Assembly (NCBI GenBank): GCA_947650365.1
Contig: OX393555.1
Coordinates: forward strand, 15,496,751-15,560,750
From: Chamaelirium japonicum
Lineage: Eukaryota; Streptophyta; Magnoliopsida; Liliales; Melanthiaceae
DNA: 64,000 bases
Direction: 5' to 3'
The notes beneath the pieces were generated by a model, which was given only the letters and a program-made list of their open reading frames with translations, was not told the DNA's origin and made no database searches. A program made the position numbers and the translations under genes. Shown one piece after another: positions 1 through 34,758 of the stretch (positions within the stretch are counted from its first letter, which is position 1; the number at the start of each line of letters is the position of its first letter).

Positions 1-460
1 TTCAATAGATAAAAGTAGAAAATGTAAGGAGAACCAAAGGATTCGGACATGCAATCATTCATGGACTTACATGTACTATGTATTCAGGTCTTACATGCCG
101 CTTAGTTTTGCTTAATTGTCGTGCTCTATTTTCCTATGTTATCATATAGGATCTTGTGTAATGCATAGTATATGTCCTTTGTTTTCCTTCCTTTTTAAGT
201 TGTGACATGAATGCTTCTATTTAACTCTTAATGCTTTGGCATCTAACTTGGCTTTTTTATTACTCCATTTTGATGGCATAATTTTGTTTATTATTTGTTT
301 ATTTATTTTGTATTCTTCTTAGTTAGGATTGGTAGCTGTGCTCTGCTTTCCACTGACATAGTAGTTGGAGATATGCATATAATGCATATTTTATGGCCTT
401 TGTGTGTATCTCTTTTATATCTGATGGACTAGCTTCCTGCCTTTTTGATAATCATATAAG
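1..460 (+). other. Intron upstream of the first visible exon
   Basis: AT-rich sequence with no open frame. It ends in an acceptor AG at 459-460 that opens the first methyltransferase exon. Earlier exons of that gene must lie outside the window. Confidence 0.6.
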
Positions 461-23666
<23,206 letters not shown>

Positions 23667-24430
23667 CCACCATGTAGGTGAGTGCAACATACTGTAACTC
23701 TGTTTAAGAAGCTCATGGAGTCGCTTACTTACTGCAGAAATCCTGAACTCATCTTTAGCTTGTAACTGCAGTTCCGGTGGACCCCAATCAACTCCACAGG
23801 TGCTGATCGCGGAGATATTTTATCCAAGGCTTTTTGTTTAATGAGAAGTGATCACTCACAGAAGTGAAGATGGGCCGAGATGCTTGATCAAAGGAGGCCG
23901 AGGAATTCCCAGTTTGCACGTAATTGTTTCTTGCGATCATGATGGCTTATGATTGACGGCTTGGCATCAAGAAAAGATTAAAGAAAGCTTGGGTTTATTG
24001 ATGATTCAAGAAACTATTTCGCCATTTGTACAAAGTATGATTAAATGACTGACCTGTGGTCAGTTGTATCAAAAAAACTTTAGGGAATTATGGGTTTGTT
24101 GTACATTGGTAGAACCTGTTGTCAATTCCATCATAGAAATCTGATTTGATGAACAGTGGATGGCATGGATGTCTGCAAGTTTACAGCTTTGAATGTGGGT
24201 TAGTTGGATCATGAACAGTGCTTGTGGTTTAGTTGTATCATGAACAGTGGTTGTTTTGTCTCTTTACTCTGCACTCAACCCTTGATGTATGGAAGCTGCT
24301 CCATTTGTACTCCATCCTCCAGAGTCTTGGGTGGTGGTGTGTGAGAATGCATGGATTGAAGTTTAGAGAGTTTTTTTGGGATAATGTGTTAGGTCCTAGT
24401 ACTAGGAGATGGTATATTTGCTAGAGGACA
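23667..24430 (+). other. 3' UTR with a probable spliced intron
   Basis: After the stop there is a good donor (GTGAGT at 23678) and a good acceptor (GCAG ending at 23771), giving a possible 94-nt intron in the 3' UTR. The following few hundred bases have no coding potential and fit an AT-rich plant UTR and downstream flank. A poly(A) site was not pinned down. Confidence 0.45.
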
Positions 24431-24544
24431 AAACAAACATTTGGGTTTAGTGTATAGTCCCTCTTAAAGACACATTTGTATAGTAAGTCCACAACTGAAA
24501 ACGTTGATCTTTTCAACCCTTTAAATGATAAAACTACCCCTCCA

Positions 24545-24950
24545 ACAAGAGTATCGATTCGTCCTCAACAAGATTATCAATTCAGTTTGGTAAGAGTATC
24601 GATTAGCCAAATTGATATTGTTGCTATAGTGATTTCATTGTAGCTGCTATAGTTAAATCACTGTAGTTACTACAGTGAAATTATTATAGTAACAATATAC
24701 ATTTTCTTTGATAAAGGTGCCAATTAACCAAAATGATATAGTTGCTACAGTGATTTTACTGTAGCAACGTTATCCATTCAGTTTGGTAAGAGTACAAATT
24801 AACCGAATTGATATTTTGCTACAGTGAAATTACTGTAGCAACAGCTACATGCACAATATCAACCGGTGAATTGATACTCTTGTTGGAGACGAATTGATAC
24901 TGTTGCTGGCGATGAATAGATACTCTTGCTGGACAAATTGGAGAAGCAGT
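24545..24950. repeat. Minisatellite with alternating TTGCTACAGTGA and its complement
   Basis: About three diverged units of some 100-130 bases. Each starts near GTTTGGTAAGAGTATCGATT and contains TTGCTACAGTGA followed by CACTGTAGC or TACTGTAGCAAC, so each unit can fold on itself. Confidence 0.5.
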
Positions 24951-26087
24951 TTTATCATTTGAATGGGTAAAAAAAATGGGTGGGAGGCTTGATGTAGCAC
25001 ATGTTGTTTGGGAAGGACTTAGTGCAATATTGAGACATTGCTTGTTCTTGAGCTAGAATAGCATCTGCTAAAAGGACTTAAGGCTAAGTCTTTCAATTCC
25101 TTTTACAATATGATCTGAAATGTGAATTTGATAAAAGGATTTGTATTCACCCCAGAATTTTTCCCCATTTATAAGCACTCCACAAATTTTATTCCATTTT
25201 TCCATGTGCTCCCCCATCTATCAGCTCCTCTGCAGTTAGTACTTCCCATGATTGGGGCCCACAGTTGTCCGACGGCAGGCACCCGTGCAGGTATATCGTA
25301 CTCGGTCCACTGCACACGCAATCGGAAGGCTATGGGGGGAACCGGTGGAACACCAACTAGAGAGGAGTCGAGCCCTCCGCCATTCCTCGCGAAACGGCTT
25401 CCGCCTCCCCCTCTACAACTTTCTTCCACGCTCTACCACCGCCAACTCCACCTCCTCCCACCCCGTGCCCTCCCCTCCGCCCCCACTGCCACCGACATCC
25501 ACTCCTACCTCCCCCTCGACGACCACTTGTTAATGTTGCTAAGGCTCAACATACAGTTTGAGTTCGGGGCAGACACCCCCTTTCCTGAGTTTCATTCAGG
25601 ATTTTTTTGAAGGGACAAATGAAGTACTTGTTTTGTTACTTTGTGAATCAATGGCTGTTCCTTTGCTATTCCTTCTTCGATTGAGTTGAAATGTATTTGG
25701 ATTTGCAATTCATTTACACTTCCTTGTTTATGGGTGTGAGGTGCTTAAGAGGTTATTGTGTTTGTAAAATGCTATTCAGCCTCCCACTTTGTCCTCCCAG
25801 ACCAGACCACCTTGATGTGGCACAGATCACAGCCGTCACTGCACTCTGTCCCGACTCGTGAATCACACTCAGCCTGGACTGGAGTTCGGCTGTGATCAAG
25901 TGCCAAATCAGGGTGGCCCGATGTGTTTACAATTAGAAAGCAACTGAGTGGAGAGAAGGGTCTTGAAAAAAGAATAAACTCTTTCTGGATGCATTCAGAA
26001 GAAATTGGTGAACTCCAAAATTTACCCAGATAGTATTCACCACAACATACACAGAAGCATGAACATCGATTTGTCGAGTTCGGTGAA

Positions 26088-26141
<54 letters not shown>

Positions 26142-26585
26142 GAACGATGAGCTTCGCAACGTTCTAGTCGAGTCTCAGAAGCTAATCCTTCACCTATGCG
26201 TCTGCATTGGAACCTATAACAAGAAACCAGATGAGTCAATTCACATACTATCTCATCAAAGTTCAAGAAAAGTGCAAAATTATGCCCAAAGGGGATTTTG
26301 CAAAGAACCCCACTAACAATTATTGATATTATAAATAAGTCCCTAGCTTTTAAAGTTAAATGAATGATATAAAACTTAAAAAGTGAGGCAAAAAAGGTAA
26401 CGATGAGGTGATTGATCAAATGTTAACATTGAGGGGGTTATTTGTAATATCTATATTAATTAGGGGATTATATGCAAGAATCCCAAAAAAAATCAGACAG
26501 AAAATCCAATCTCGATATAACCATTGATGTTACTTCAAAACAAATTACCTAGATAAACAGTTGCCTCATATACAGTAAGATTCAG
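24951..26585. other. Mostly unassigned; possible gene fragment at 25240-25610
   Basis: A GC-richer stretch with an open + frame (25122-25610) contains FLAKRLPPPPLQLSSTLYHR and SAPTATDIHSYLPLDDHLL. It resembles the start of a plant first exon, but I do not recognise a product and see no convincing further exons. (GA)n at 26091-26138. The rest is AT-rich. Confidence 0.3.
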
Positions 26586-27385
26586 CTACTCGACTTTGAT
26601 TGGCGTCTCACAGTTCGCTTCTTTACTTTCAAACAGAGCCTCTCTGAACATGTTGATCCGGCCTGCGTACGGTGCCGCCCATCCTTGAGCCTGATCTTGA
26701 CGAAACACGTACCACTCGCATGCAATAGGTGGCACGGGGCATCCAGGAGCCATGACGAGCTGTACAAAGTGATCCCCGTTCACGAGTCCGATCGCCTGTA
26801 CATTGTGCATCGGGGATGGTGGCGGATTCGATCGCAACGGCAGAAATGTGAGAGATTGCTGCATCGAGATATGTAGTAAGACGATGTTGTATCTGGAAGC
26901 TATGATGTGGCCCATGTCTGGCATGGTCATCCAACTTGCATACGGTGCGGGGCTCTCGAAGTGCGAAAGAGACGAGATGAGCTCGCCAACCCTCATTTGG
27001 CCACCATAGAGCTTGTAATAGTCTTCCCGATGATCCGCCAACTCTTCGATCATCTCTCTCCTCACCCTAATCCATTCCCCTTCACCCATCCCCAGTACTG
27101 CAGCCACGGCTCTGAACCCACAATTCCCGTCGTGTTCGACATCTTTCACATGGTATATGGAGGTTCTCAACCTCGGAGGAAAATCATTTAAAAAATCATT
27201 TGTCTGGCTACAATGACGCACGCTCAGTTTCTCTCTAATTTTGCTTGGCGGACTTTGTGATTGATAGCCCTCCAATCCCAAAACAATTTCCAAAGCCGAC
27301 GGATCTCGTTTTCTAGACGATTCCAGCAGTGATGATTTCTTAGAGAATGACCCCTTTGGCCTACCCCGACCACGCTTTACCTCTG

Positions 27386-27416
<31 letters not shown>

Positions 27417-29150
27417 CTCAGGCTCAACGAATGCAGTAGATGGGGTGCCCACTATTTCCCTCAGCTTCGTCAACATGTCGATTTTGATGCTTAATATCGA
27501 CTCTTCGAATTTTTTCACAAACAATTCGAGGTCAGATCGGTAATCAGGGTCAGGGGGTAGACTCAAGACAGGTTGGTTTGAGAGCTTCTTCCAGTGTTCG
27601 TGTATACAAGATAAAGGAATGGGGCGACCTTCACGCTTGTATTGCGCAATCTCGTGGGCACAAGGCAGCCCATGTGTACTTCTAATGAGACATCCACACG
27701 CATCCCGATCATATGGACCGATTGAATCAGATCTCCTCACCTCGGTGTGTAATATGTCAAGTGCAGCCTTTGAAACAAACCCCTTCATCTGTTCAAACAC
27801 TTCAGGCCTATATGTGTACATCTCAGCATGCAAACTCATCTCAAAAGATGCGACGATCTCGGTGTGTTGCAGCACCAGTAACGAGTCGATCGTAATCCAT
27901 GTCTCAATAAAATCCCCGTGTGTTGTCGCTAGATGTCCCTTCAACCGTTCATGGGCACCCTCAGCACGATTCGTTGTGGTGTTTCCAAGATGCATGTTTT
28001 GGTCGGTCCATGCCGCAACAAACGACTCCTTGTACTTTGATAACCAGGAGTCCCTCACGAACTCCAGTGCTGTGGGATATTCTGCAAACTCCGACTCCAT
28101 TTCTGATTGACGATGCAAGAGCTCTCCCTCGGTCCCAGAAAGCACCAACTCATTCCAGGCCGATAGAAACTTATTCCATACCTCCTTTCTATCAAACATC
28201 TTCTTGCAATTTGTCACGATATTCTCGTAGATGTGGAAGCGACAAAGAAAGTTTCTTGCACTGGGATACACTCTTCTTACTGCGTTCATTAGGGCAACCT
28301 CCCCGCTGGTCACCAATATCGAAGGGAGGGCCTTCGGATCAAGAATCGACTTCATGCACTCCAATGCCCAAATAAAATTGTCCTCCCTTGCGGCCTCTAA
28401 GTAGACAAACGCAACTGTAAAAGTCTTATTGGTGGACGTGACACCAACAATTTCCATCAGCGGTAACTTATGCCGGTTTGTGATGTAAGTGCGATCCAAT
28501 AAAAATAGATGGGGGAAACAGTTGGCTAGTTTGATGGATTCCGGATGAGCCCAAAACAAATCCCTAAGAGTGTCGGTCTTCTCCTTCACCCTTTGCTGCT
28601 TTACGTACTTGTGTTCAACTAGCAATTGGAACAACTCTTGCATGACGCTGCGTCCACAGATTTGGGCGGCTTTCAACTTTGAACGGCCATTATATATCGT
28701 CCGCATCGTCGAGGCATTGTGTGCATCCCTTCCCTTCAATGCATTCAGTATGTCCCTAGGCTTGACACCACTTTTAGACATTTCTTTCAAGATCTCCTTT
28801 TCTTCCATAGTGAGCCTCCCAGCATACGAATGACCTTGAGGGTGTCGCATGAGTTGGTGATTGTGGAGGCCGCACAACACTGTAACAGCCCATCTATCCT
28901 CGTTTCTCATCCTTGAAGCTCTTAAAGTGAATGGACATCCGCATTTCTTGCTTCCAGTGGGTGGTTTTGTCGTCTTCTTCACAGGGTTTTTCTTATGCTC
29001 CCGATATTTCCCACTCCTTTCACAAGCAAATACGATCCTGGCAGTCCTACGCCTTCCAGAAGTGTCGGATTTTGCGATAACGATTGCAACACCGACCGTT
29101 CTCCCAACATTTATAACCCATCTGGTAACTTCTTCACGACTGGTGAATAC
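26586..29150 (-). CDS. Main exon of the MULE-OTU gene
   Basis: 855 codons including the stop, opening after a CATAG acceptor with VFTSREEVTRWVINVGRTVG. This exon alone holds every recognisable domain, so the reading does not depend on the small upstream exons. Confidence 0.88.
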
Positions 29151-31525
29151 CTATGAAATAAATATTAATACGTAAATAATACTATGGCGAGGCATATCAG
29201 CATAGCCAATACTAACAAACACCTCATCGGTCTTGAATGCATCACTCAAATCAGGATATTGTGCTTCGACGACCTGACCAGCGTCGAATTCAAAATCCGG
29301 CGATGTTAGACTCTGAAAAAAAAAATAAACGAAATTCAGATTTAATACATGAACAACATTATCGAAATAACCAAAACTAAAAAGTTAGGTAGAGAAGAAT
29401 ATTTCTTTATTCAATGTTTTACATTGAGGGATCCAATCACCATTCATAGATATAACTGAGTTTTCTTTTAAGGAAATAGCACGAACACACATGCAGCCGA
29501 GGAGTCATAGGGATTGTAACTAATGCATGGCGGGCAGTATACTAGCACACATTTAACCAAAGTTACCAAGGTGGAAGTTAAGAAAAAATTGGCTAGGGAA
29601 GAAGTTAGAAAAATTCGGTAAAATCAGGAAAGTTGGGGGCCTTGGGGCAGAAACCGATAAATTATTTTGAAATTTAGATATATATGATCCAACATATTTT
29701 TGAGCAGCATGGTATTTACATGTCTAACTAATATTAGTGTATTTTTCCCAAAAAAAAACTAATATTAGTGTATTACAATTAAAATAAGAAAAATACAAAA
29801 TATAAATAGACAATACATGTACATTATCAATAATTAACTAAGTTACTAAGTAAGTATAATTGTACAAGTAAAGAATCTATTAACAAAAATAAGCAAGTAG
29901 ATAGTCTCAAGACCACATAATTAACAATAAGAATTCAGTATGTAGTAGGCCTGTCAAAGGGCAGGGCAGGTAGGGTTGGGGTCACATTGGGCCGACGCCC
30001 GGCCCTTTGTTTTAGAGGGCAGGTCCGAGAGGCTCCTAGCCCAACCCTAGACCGTCAAATCCGGAAAATGATGGGTCCTAGCCCGGCCCTTCAAGGGTCG
30101 GACCAAGGTCGAGCAAGGGTCAGTTTAATGTCATTAAGATAAGGATTATTGACAGATTTATTTAACCACTAAGGTCATTAAGCAAGGGTTAAATATTTGT
30201 TTTCCCTAAACTACTCATGTACCACTGCCTTTTGACTTTTGGCAGTTGTTTAAAACCATCCTTTTATATCCGGGCATGAGACCAAGAATACAACCTAAAG
30301 TATTATAAGCCTTATGAGTATTATATAATACTTTTAATACTAATATATGTGAACTTGAGAACTCCAATTCCCACAGGGCCACAGTGAATGCCCGACTAAT
30401 GACCGATTAGTCTCAATTAGTTGTTAATTTTAGCCCATTTATAAATATTATATATTTATAATAATTTATGATAAGGAGGGTAGGGTCGGGCCATAGGTTT
30501 TCCTAGCCTGATCCTCATCATGGAGGGTTTATGAAAATTGAGTCTGGCCTGACCCTCAGATCCTTGGAGGGAAGGGTTTTGGAGGGCTTAAGAGGGTTGG
30601 GCCAGTCAAGGTACCCTCTCCAAGGGGCCAGATTGACAGGCCTAGCAAGTAGTGATTCTAAAGACCACATTAACAAAAACTAAACAAGTCGAAAGTCTAA
30701 AGAACGCATTAGAAATAAGAAATATGCAAGTAAGACCACATTATTGCATTGACAATAAGCACCTAAGCAAGTACAAGTAAAGAATGCATTAACAATAAAT
30801 ATAAGACAAGTAAATAACATATACACCATATTAACCATAAACAAGTTAATTAACAACCATATGCCGTTGTTTTCTTTCGGACTTTCCTTTTTTTCAAGAA
30901 AAAAAAAACAAATAAAACATGAACTTTGTGTTTTTTTTCTTCGACTTACCTTTTTTTTTAAAAAAAAATGTTTTATTCCCGTAGCTAACGTTTACTGATT
31001 AAGTCGCATTTTATATGCGTTTTTTTTTAGGAAAAAAACGGCCGAGTTGGTAACACTGTATTTAACCACTAGGTTCACGGTTTTTTCTTAGGAATTATGA
31101 CAAACGACTGGTGTGCAGTCCATTGAGATACACGGATTGCACATTGAGCCTCCAAACATAACCCAATACCTTGTTCGATCCTAAATAAAGTATAACAAGA
31201 TAAAATTCAAATAATTCAAGAAAAAACATATTGATTCTCGCCTCGTCTTTTATAATGTCATAAGATTCGATGGTGTTGGATTCGACCACATCTCTTTGGT
31301 GACCCTGAAAAAGGAAAAAAAAAATGCATTAATCAAAATTTAACATCGAAAATATATTTCAAATATTATAAGTAACTTTTTTTAGCAAAAAAAAAAAAAA
31401 CATGAGTTCAAGATACGCTATTAAGTACTAACCTCATCAGCAGTTATGAGATCCAGGTCCTCTGGTAAATTCATTTGATCGGAATCCTGCTGTCCTTCTT
31501 CAGTAAAATCACCACATTTTCTCAT
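26586..31525 (-). CDS. MULE transposase fused to an OTU cysteine protease (four-exon model)
   Basis: Proposed exons on the minus strand: 31525-31433, 31304-31242, 29312-29223, 29150-26586, all phase 0, about 936 residues. Exon 2 needs a GC donor; the others are GT-AG. Domains of the last exon in order: FAR1-like N-terminus (FACERSGKYR...CGCPF...LHNHQ); MULE DDE domain with LDRTYITNRHKLPLMEIVG; SWIM zinc finger (CGCLIRSTHGLPCAH); an EP-dipeptide run; an AT-hook (KRGRGRPKG); and a C-terminal OTU protease with VEHDGNCGFRAVAAVLG and GLVNGDHFVQL, keeping the Asp, Cys and His of an OTU active site. The usual second DDE Asp (TDRE...LMNA) reads VTSGEVALMNAV, so cut-and-paste activity is doubtful. The 854-codon last exon is fully open, which argues for recent activity or selection. 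The protease could remove ubiquitin or a ubiquitin-like tag; this is inferred from family only. Confidence 0.78.
29223..29312 (-). CDS. Small exon 3 of the MULE-OTU gene
   Basis: 30 codons, SLTSPDFEFDAGQVVEAQYP then DLSDAFKTDE, bordered by a TTTTCAG acceptor and a GTGTTT donor, in phase with the main exon. Confidence 0.6.
29949..30645. mobile_element. hAT-like MITE in an intron of the MULE-OTU gene
   Basis: Termini TAGGCCTGTCAA and TTGACAGGCCTA are exact inverted repeats of 12 bases. Imperfect 8-base flanks (GTATGTAG / GCAAGTAG) could be a decayed target duplication. Inside are GGGCAGGGC and AGGGTAGGGTCGGG stretches in inverted arrangement. No coding content. Confidence 0.6.
31242..31304 (-). 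CDS. Possible exon 2 of the MULE-OTU gene (GC donor)
   Basis: 21 codons ending YDIIKDE, after a TTTTTCAG acceptor. The donor would be GAG|GCGAGA. A GT donor further on (AACAAG|GTATTG) would add about 20 residues. Confidence 0.4.
31433..31525 (-). CDS. Possible first exon of the MULE-OTU gene
   Basis: Starts ATG AGA AAA TGT and encodes 31 residues, rich in acidic residues and ending DLITADE before a GTTAGT donor. Like exons 2 and 3 it ends in Asp-Glu at phase 0. Confidence 0.5.
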
Positions 31526-31587
31526 TCATTAATGGTATCTTGATCCAAAAACAAAAAATTTAAAAAGAAAGGTGTGAATAGAGAAAT

Positions 31588-31970
31588 GTCCGGTGCGAGT
31601 GAAAATTACCCATCCTGCAAAAGCTCTCCCGCCACACACCCAAGCTTGAGCCAGACAGACGACCGGAACGCAAATCACCGAAACGCCCCCGAGGGCGACG
31701 AGAATGCCCCTCCTGTCCTTCGGAGGCGTGGATGGGCGGATAAGGACTGGAGGCTGATCGATGCTGGCCTGCGCCGTCTCGAGTTGGAGGAGAGGCTTGC
31801 CGGCGCGAAGGAGGGAGGCGAAGAGGAAGCGGGTGGGGCGGCGAGTGGTGTACGGCGGGACGAGGGCGTCGCGGCTACGGAGGGCGGCAGGGGCGGGGCA
31901 GAAGGTGGCCCTCGACCTCGAGTTCGCCGATCTGATGACGGACGGCGAGATTCACAGCCTCCCGCAACAG
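31588..31970 (+). pseudogene. TRM10-type tRNA (guanine-9) methyltransferase, first exon fragment
   Basis: TRM10 enzymes methylate N1 of G9 in tRNA. The segment in frame from about 31800 reads ASRLRRAAGAGQKVALDLEF then ADLMTDGEIHSLPQQ, matching the start of the SPOUT-type TRM10 domain, and is followed by a good donor GTGCGT at 31971. Upstream, an ATG at 31588 opens a different frame (NAPEGDENAPPVL), so a frameshift is needed to join the two; the lysine-rich linker expected there looks altered. No later exons (with the MYCYAVNG motif) are seen downstream. Its GC content is far above the flanks. Likely a broken or captured gene piece. Confidence 0.6.
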
Positions 31971-32806
31971 GTGCGTGCCCTAGGAGGAAATACTTTGATC
32001 TCGGGGTTCGTTTAGCATTTGGGGAAATTTTATTTCCACCCCACGACTTCAGGATCCGGCTATTCACACTTCTCATATTACTAAGAGCAGCACATTTGCT
32101 ACATAATTTACTACGTTTAGCTAAGAGCACCACTTTCTGAAGGCAGCCTACACCCTTCTTCTCTCCCTTCCTCCTTTACGCGGATTCAAGCTGCCGCCAT
32201 CGTTGGATCCGTACAAGCCGTCGCCTATCTGCTGCTGCCAATCCCATCCAACCCACCTCCAAAGCTGCTGGGGGTGGCCATGGGCCGGGCTTGAGCCTAG
32301 CAAATATATATTTTTGAATAGGCTCAACTCGAAAGCCGACATGGCATAGTATAAAATGACGCCCGAAGCCCGGCCCATGTCCACCCCCAACCACCACCAC
32401 TCCTCCTCCTTCCTCCTATACTCGGTCATTTTAGGTCGATCCCCTATGTTGCGCTTTCACAACCTCTCCCATCCCCAAACTCTCTCTCTCTCTCTCTCTC
32501 TCAACCCCTCTTAATTTTTCACTATCTATGAAACAAACAATCCCCCATATCTTCTGCCTATCACATTCCTCCACCCTATCGCACAATCCTGCCCACTCTC
32601 ACTCTCTGTTAAATGGAGGTGGTTGGACCTTATCCTCTTTTGCTGATCACAACCGAAGACGAAGCAAAAATCAGATGATGGTGATGTCCAATCTTAATTA
32701 GCTTTAGTCTGTTGATTGTCAAATGTGTCTAAATTGACAAATGATATGGTTCAAAACTTACGTGCACATGATTTCTTTGGTCACTTAAAGTTGGGATGGA
32801 ACCAAG
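31971..32806. other. No gene recognised
   Basis: Follows the TRM10 donor. Contains a (CT)n tract at about 32479-32501 and short open frames without recognisable motifs. Confidence 0.35.
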
Positions 32807-34004
32807 TGTTGGAATTGAATCCTATTATCAGAGATGCAGCGGAAGCAAAAGATAGATCCGAGGATTTTATGGTGTATGGTTCATTACAATCTATCTTTCA
32901 AACAATCTACATGTGAATCTATGATCCTAGCATATGTGCGGACACCCTAGAGGCATACTACGATCTACGAAAGACATGCATGCATCTAGTTAGGTGTTTA
33001 GAATCATCATACCTTATGGATCTTTGATCCGAAGAGAACGAAACAATGATGAACCACACGTGAATCAATAGGGAATCTGTCGGATAACACCTTATCCTTT
33101 GCGAAGGGAGGAACCACGGCGTCCTATCTCTGAGTGTAAGGATGACGTGACGACGAACGATGGTACGTAGCGAACCCGATGGCGTACCTCGAATACCTCA
33201 TCTTTCTCTTTCTCTCTTCTTCTTCCTTCTTCTTTCCTTCCTTATTTCTTTCTCTCTTCTTCTTCCTTCTTCTTTCCTTCCTTATTTCTTTCTCTTTCTT
33301 CTTCCTCCTTTTCATGGCCGAAACCACAGAGGAGATAGAGGGGGGGGGTCGGATTTCTCAAGGGGAGGGAGAGAAAATTACGGTTTTTCCTTCCCCCTCT
33401 CATCGTGCCTTTATAGATCGGTCCCCAAGTGGCTTACGCTAGAGTAAACTACTTGTAGCCGGCCCTATGATGGCCACAAGAGAGGGGGGGACAGATTTCT
33501 CCAAGGGGATAGGGTTTTCTTTATCTCCATGACAGCTTGGATAAAAACGCCCTTTTGTTGGCATATCGCTGATAGAGAGATAGAATAAGGTACGCTAGTC
33601 ATAATCGTGTCCCATTAGCGCCTATGAGCTTCTAGAATTATTCCGCTCATTTTAAGATCCATATTCAATATGTTCTGAGTCATATTTTAGTATTTACCAA
33701 AATAGCCCTATGGCCCCTTAATACATATGAATTAGGTTCTTAGGCTTCGGGTTTGCACTACTTCGCATCCAACGTGTCTAACTAGGTCGGAGAACAATTC
33801 TTATACGCAACGACAGGGTAAAACCTTTAGGGTTCAGGATCTCTAGCTCCAACCGGATCCCTGATTAACTTTGCGGTGACATACCAAAAGTTCCACTAAT
33901 TAGCCCTAATTCGATTAACACTAAACGTCGGATAACCTGTAGGGATTTCATGCCACTCTAGCGCCAACCGGTTAACCCAACGTATAGTATTAGATTATGG
34001 TAGG
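32807..34004 (+). repeat. Copia-like LTR copy A, left part
   Basis: Starts TGTTGGAATTGAATCC and matches, in opposite orientation, the sequence ending at 49637 (shared GCAGCGGA, CACCCTAGAGGCATAC and ATGCATGCATCTAGTT). Broken at 34004 by the 9.55-kb element and resumes at 43559. Confidence 0.7.
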
Positions 34005-34618
34005 TGTGGGTGCAAAAATTATACCGGACCGGATCAGAGCGGCATGGGCCCGCACAACGGCCCAAGTGGGTAAGCCCGCCCGGGTTCATGGGCCCACTCT
34101 ACGGGGATCGCAGATCAAGCCCTCCCCCTTATTGGGCCCGAACAACGGCCCAATAAGGGCCCAGCAAGGAAGCCCAGAACCAGTGCCACGTCATCAGCGC
34201 CACGTCATCACTGCCATATCGGGCACATGCCTACGCTATAAAAGGACCCCAAAGGCATCCAGGGAGGGGGTTGGTCATTCGATCAGAGGAAGAGGGATTC
34301 CAGATCCAGAGCCAGAGCCCTCCATTCTTCCTCTTGAACTCTTCTAATTGCTTCATGCAAATACATTATAAGAAGCTTCTCTCGGCCTGTCGAGAGAACG
34401 CTCAACCCTCATTTACTCAAATTATAGTGAAGATCAGGTGGCACCTCTCGCCCGGAGACGTAGGTCGTAAGACTGAACTCCGTCACCAATCCTTGTGTCA
34501 TCACTCTCTACTCTCTCTATCTACTCTCCCAACTCTCTAACTCTACAAACCATTAACATTCAATCAAGGCTGTGGGGTGGGGTTCCCGATCAAGGCGGCT
34601 CGGAAATTTCCCCCCACA
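34005..34618 (+). repeat. 5' LTR of the 9.55-kb element
   Basis: 614 bp with TG...CA ends. Contains a TATA box and a pair of ACGTCA boxes. Followed by the primer-site-like sequence. Confidence 0.9.
34186..34245 (+). promoter_or_regulatory. LTR promoter: paired ACGTCA (TGACG) boxes and TATA box
   Basis: Two CCACGTCATCA motifs lie at 34186-34210; read on the other strand they are two TGACG boxes, the bZIP/TGA-type binding pattern seen in as-1-like elements. GCTATAAAAGG follows at 34235-34245. In the 3' LTR (43120-43185) the first box is broken by a 2-base loss. Function is inferred. Confidence 0.5.
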
Positions 34619-34758
34619 ATCTTTGGCGTCGTCTGTGGGATCTCGTTAGAGGTCTTACCCACACCTCTACCGACTCCTATTCAACTTGCGGTGACGAGCC
34701 ACAAGTCCTCATCCAAATCAACATCAACGCCTTCATCACGCCGACATCAACACGCTCG

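Noticed and set aside
25772..26419. 215-residue minus-strand frame with an LSLSLS run
   Set aside because: Crosses a GA microsatellite and AT-rich sequence; no motif and no splice support.
26586..27480. OTU domain as evidence of a viral polyprotein
   Set aside because: It is in frame with a plant MULE transposase with FAR1-like and SWIM motifs, so a cellular transposon gene explains it.
31574..32140. Single 188-residue protein from 31574
   Set aside because: The C-terminal half in this frame lacks similarity, while the neighbouring frame carries the TRM10 motif up to a splice donor; a frameshifted exon is the better reading.
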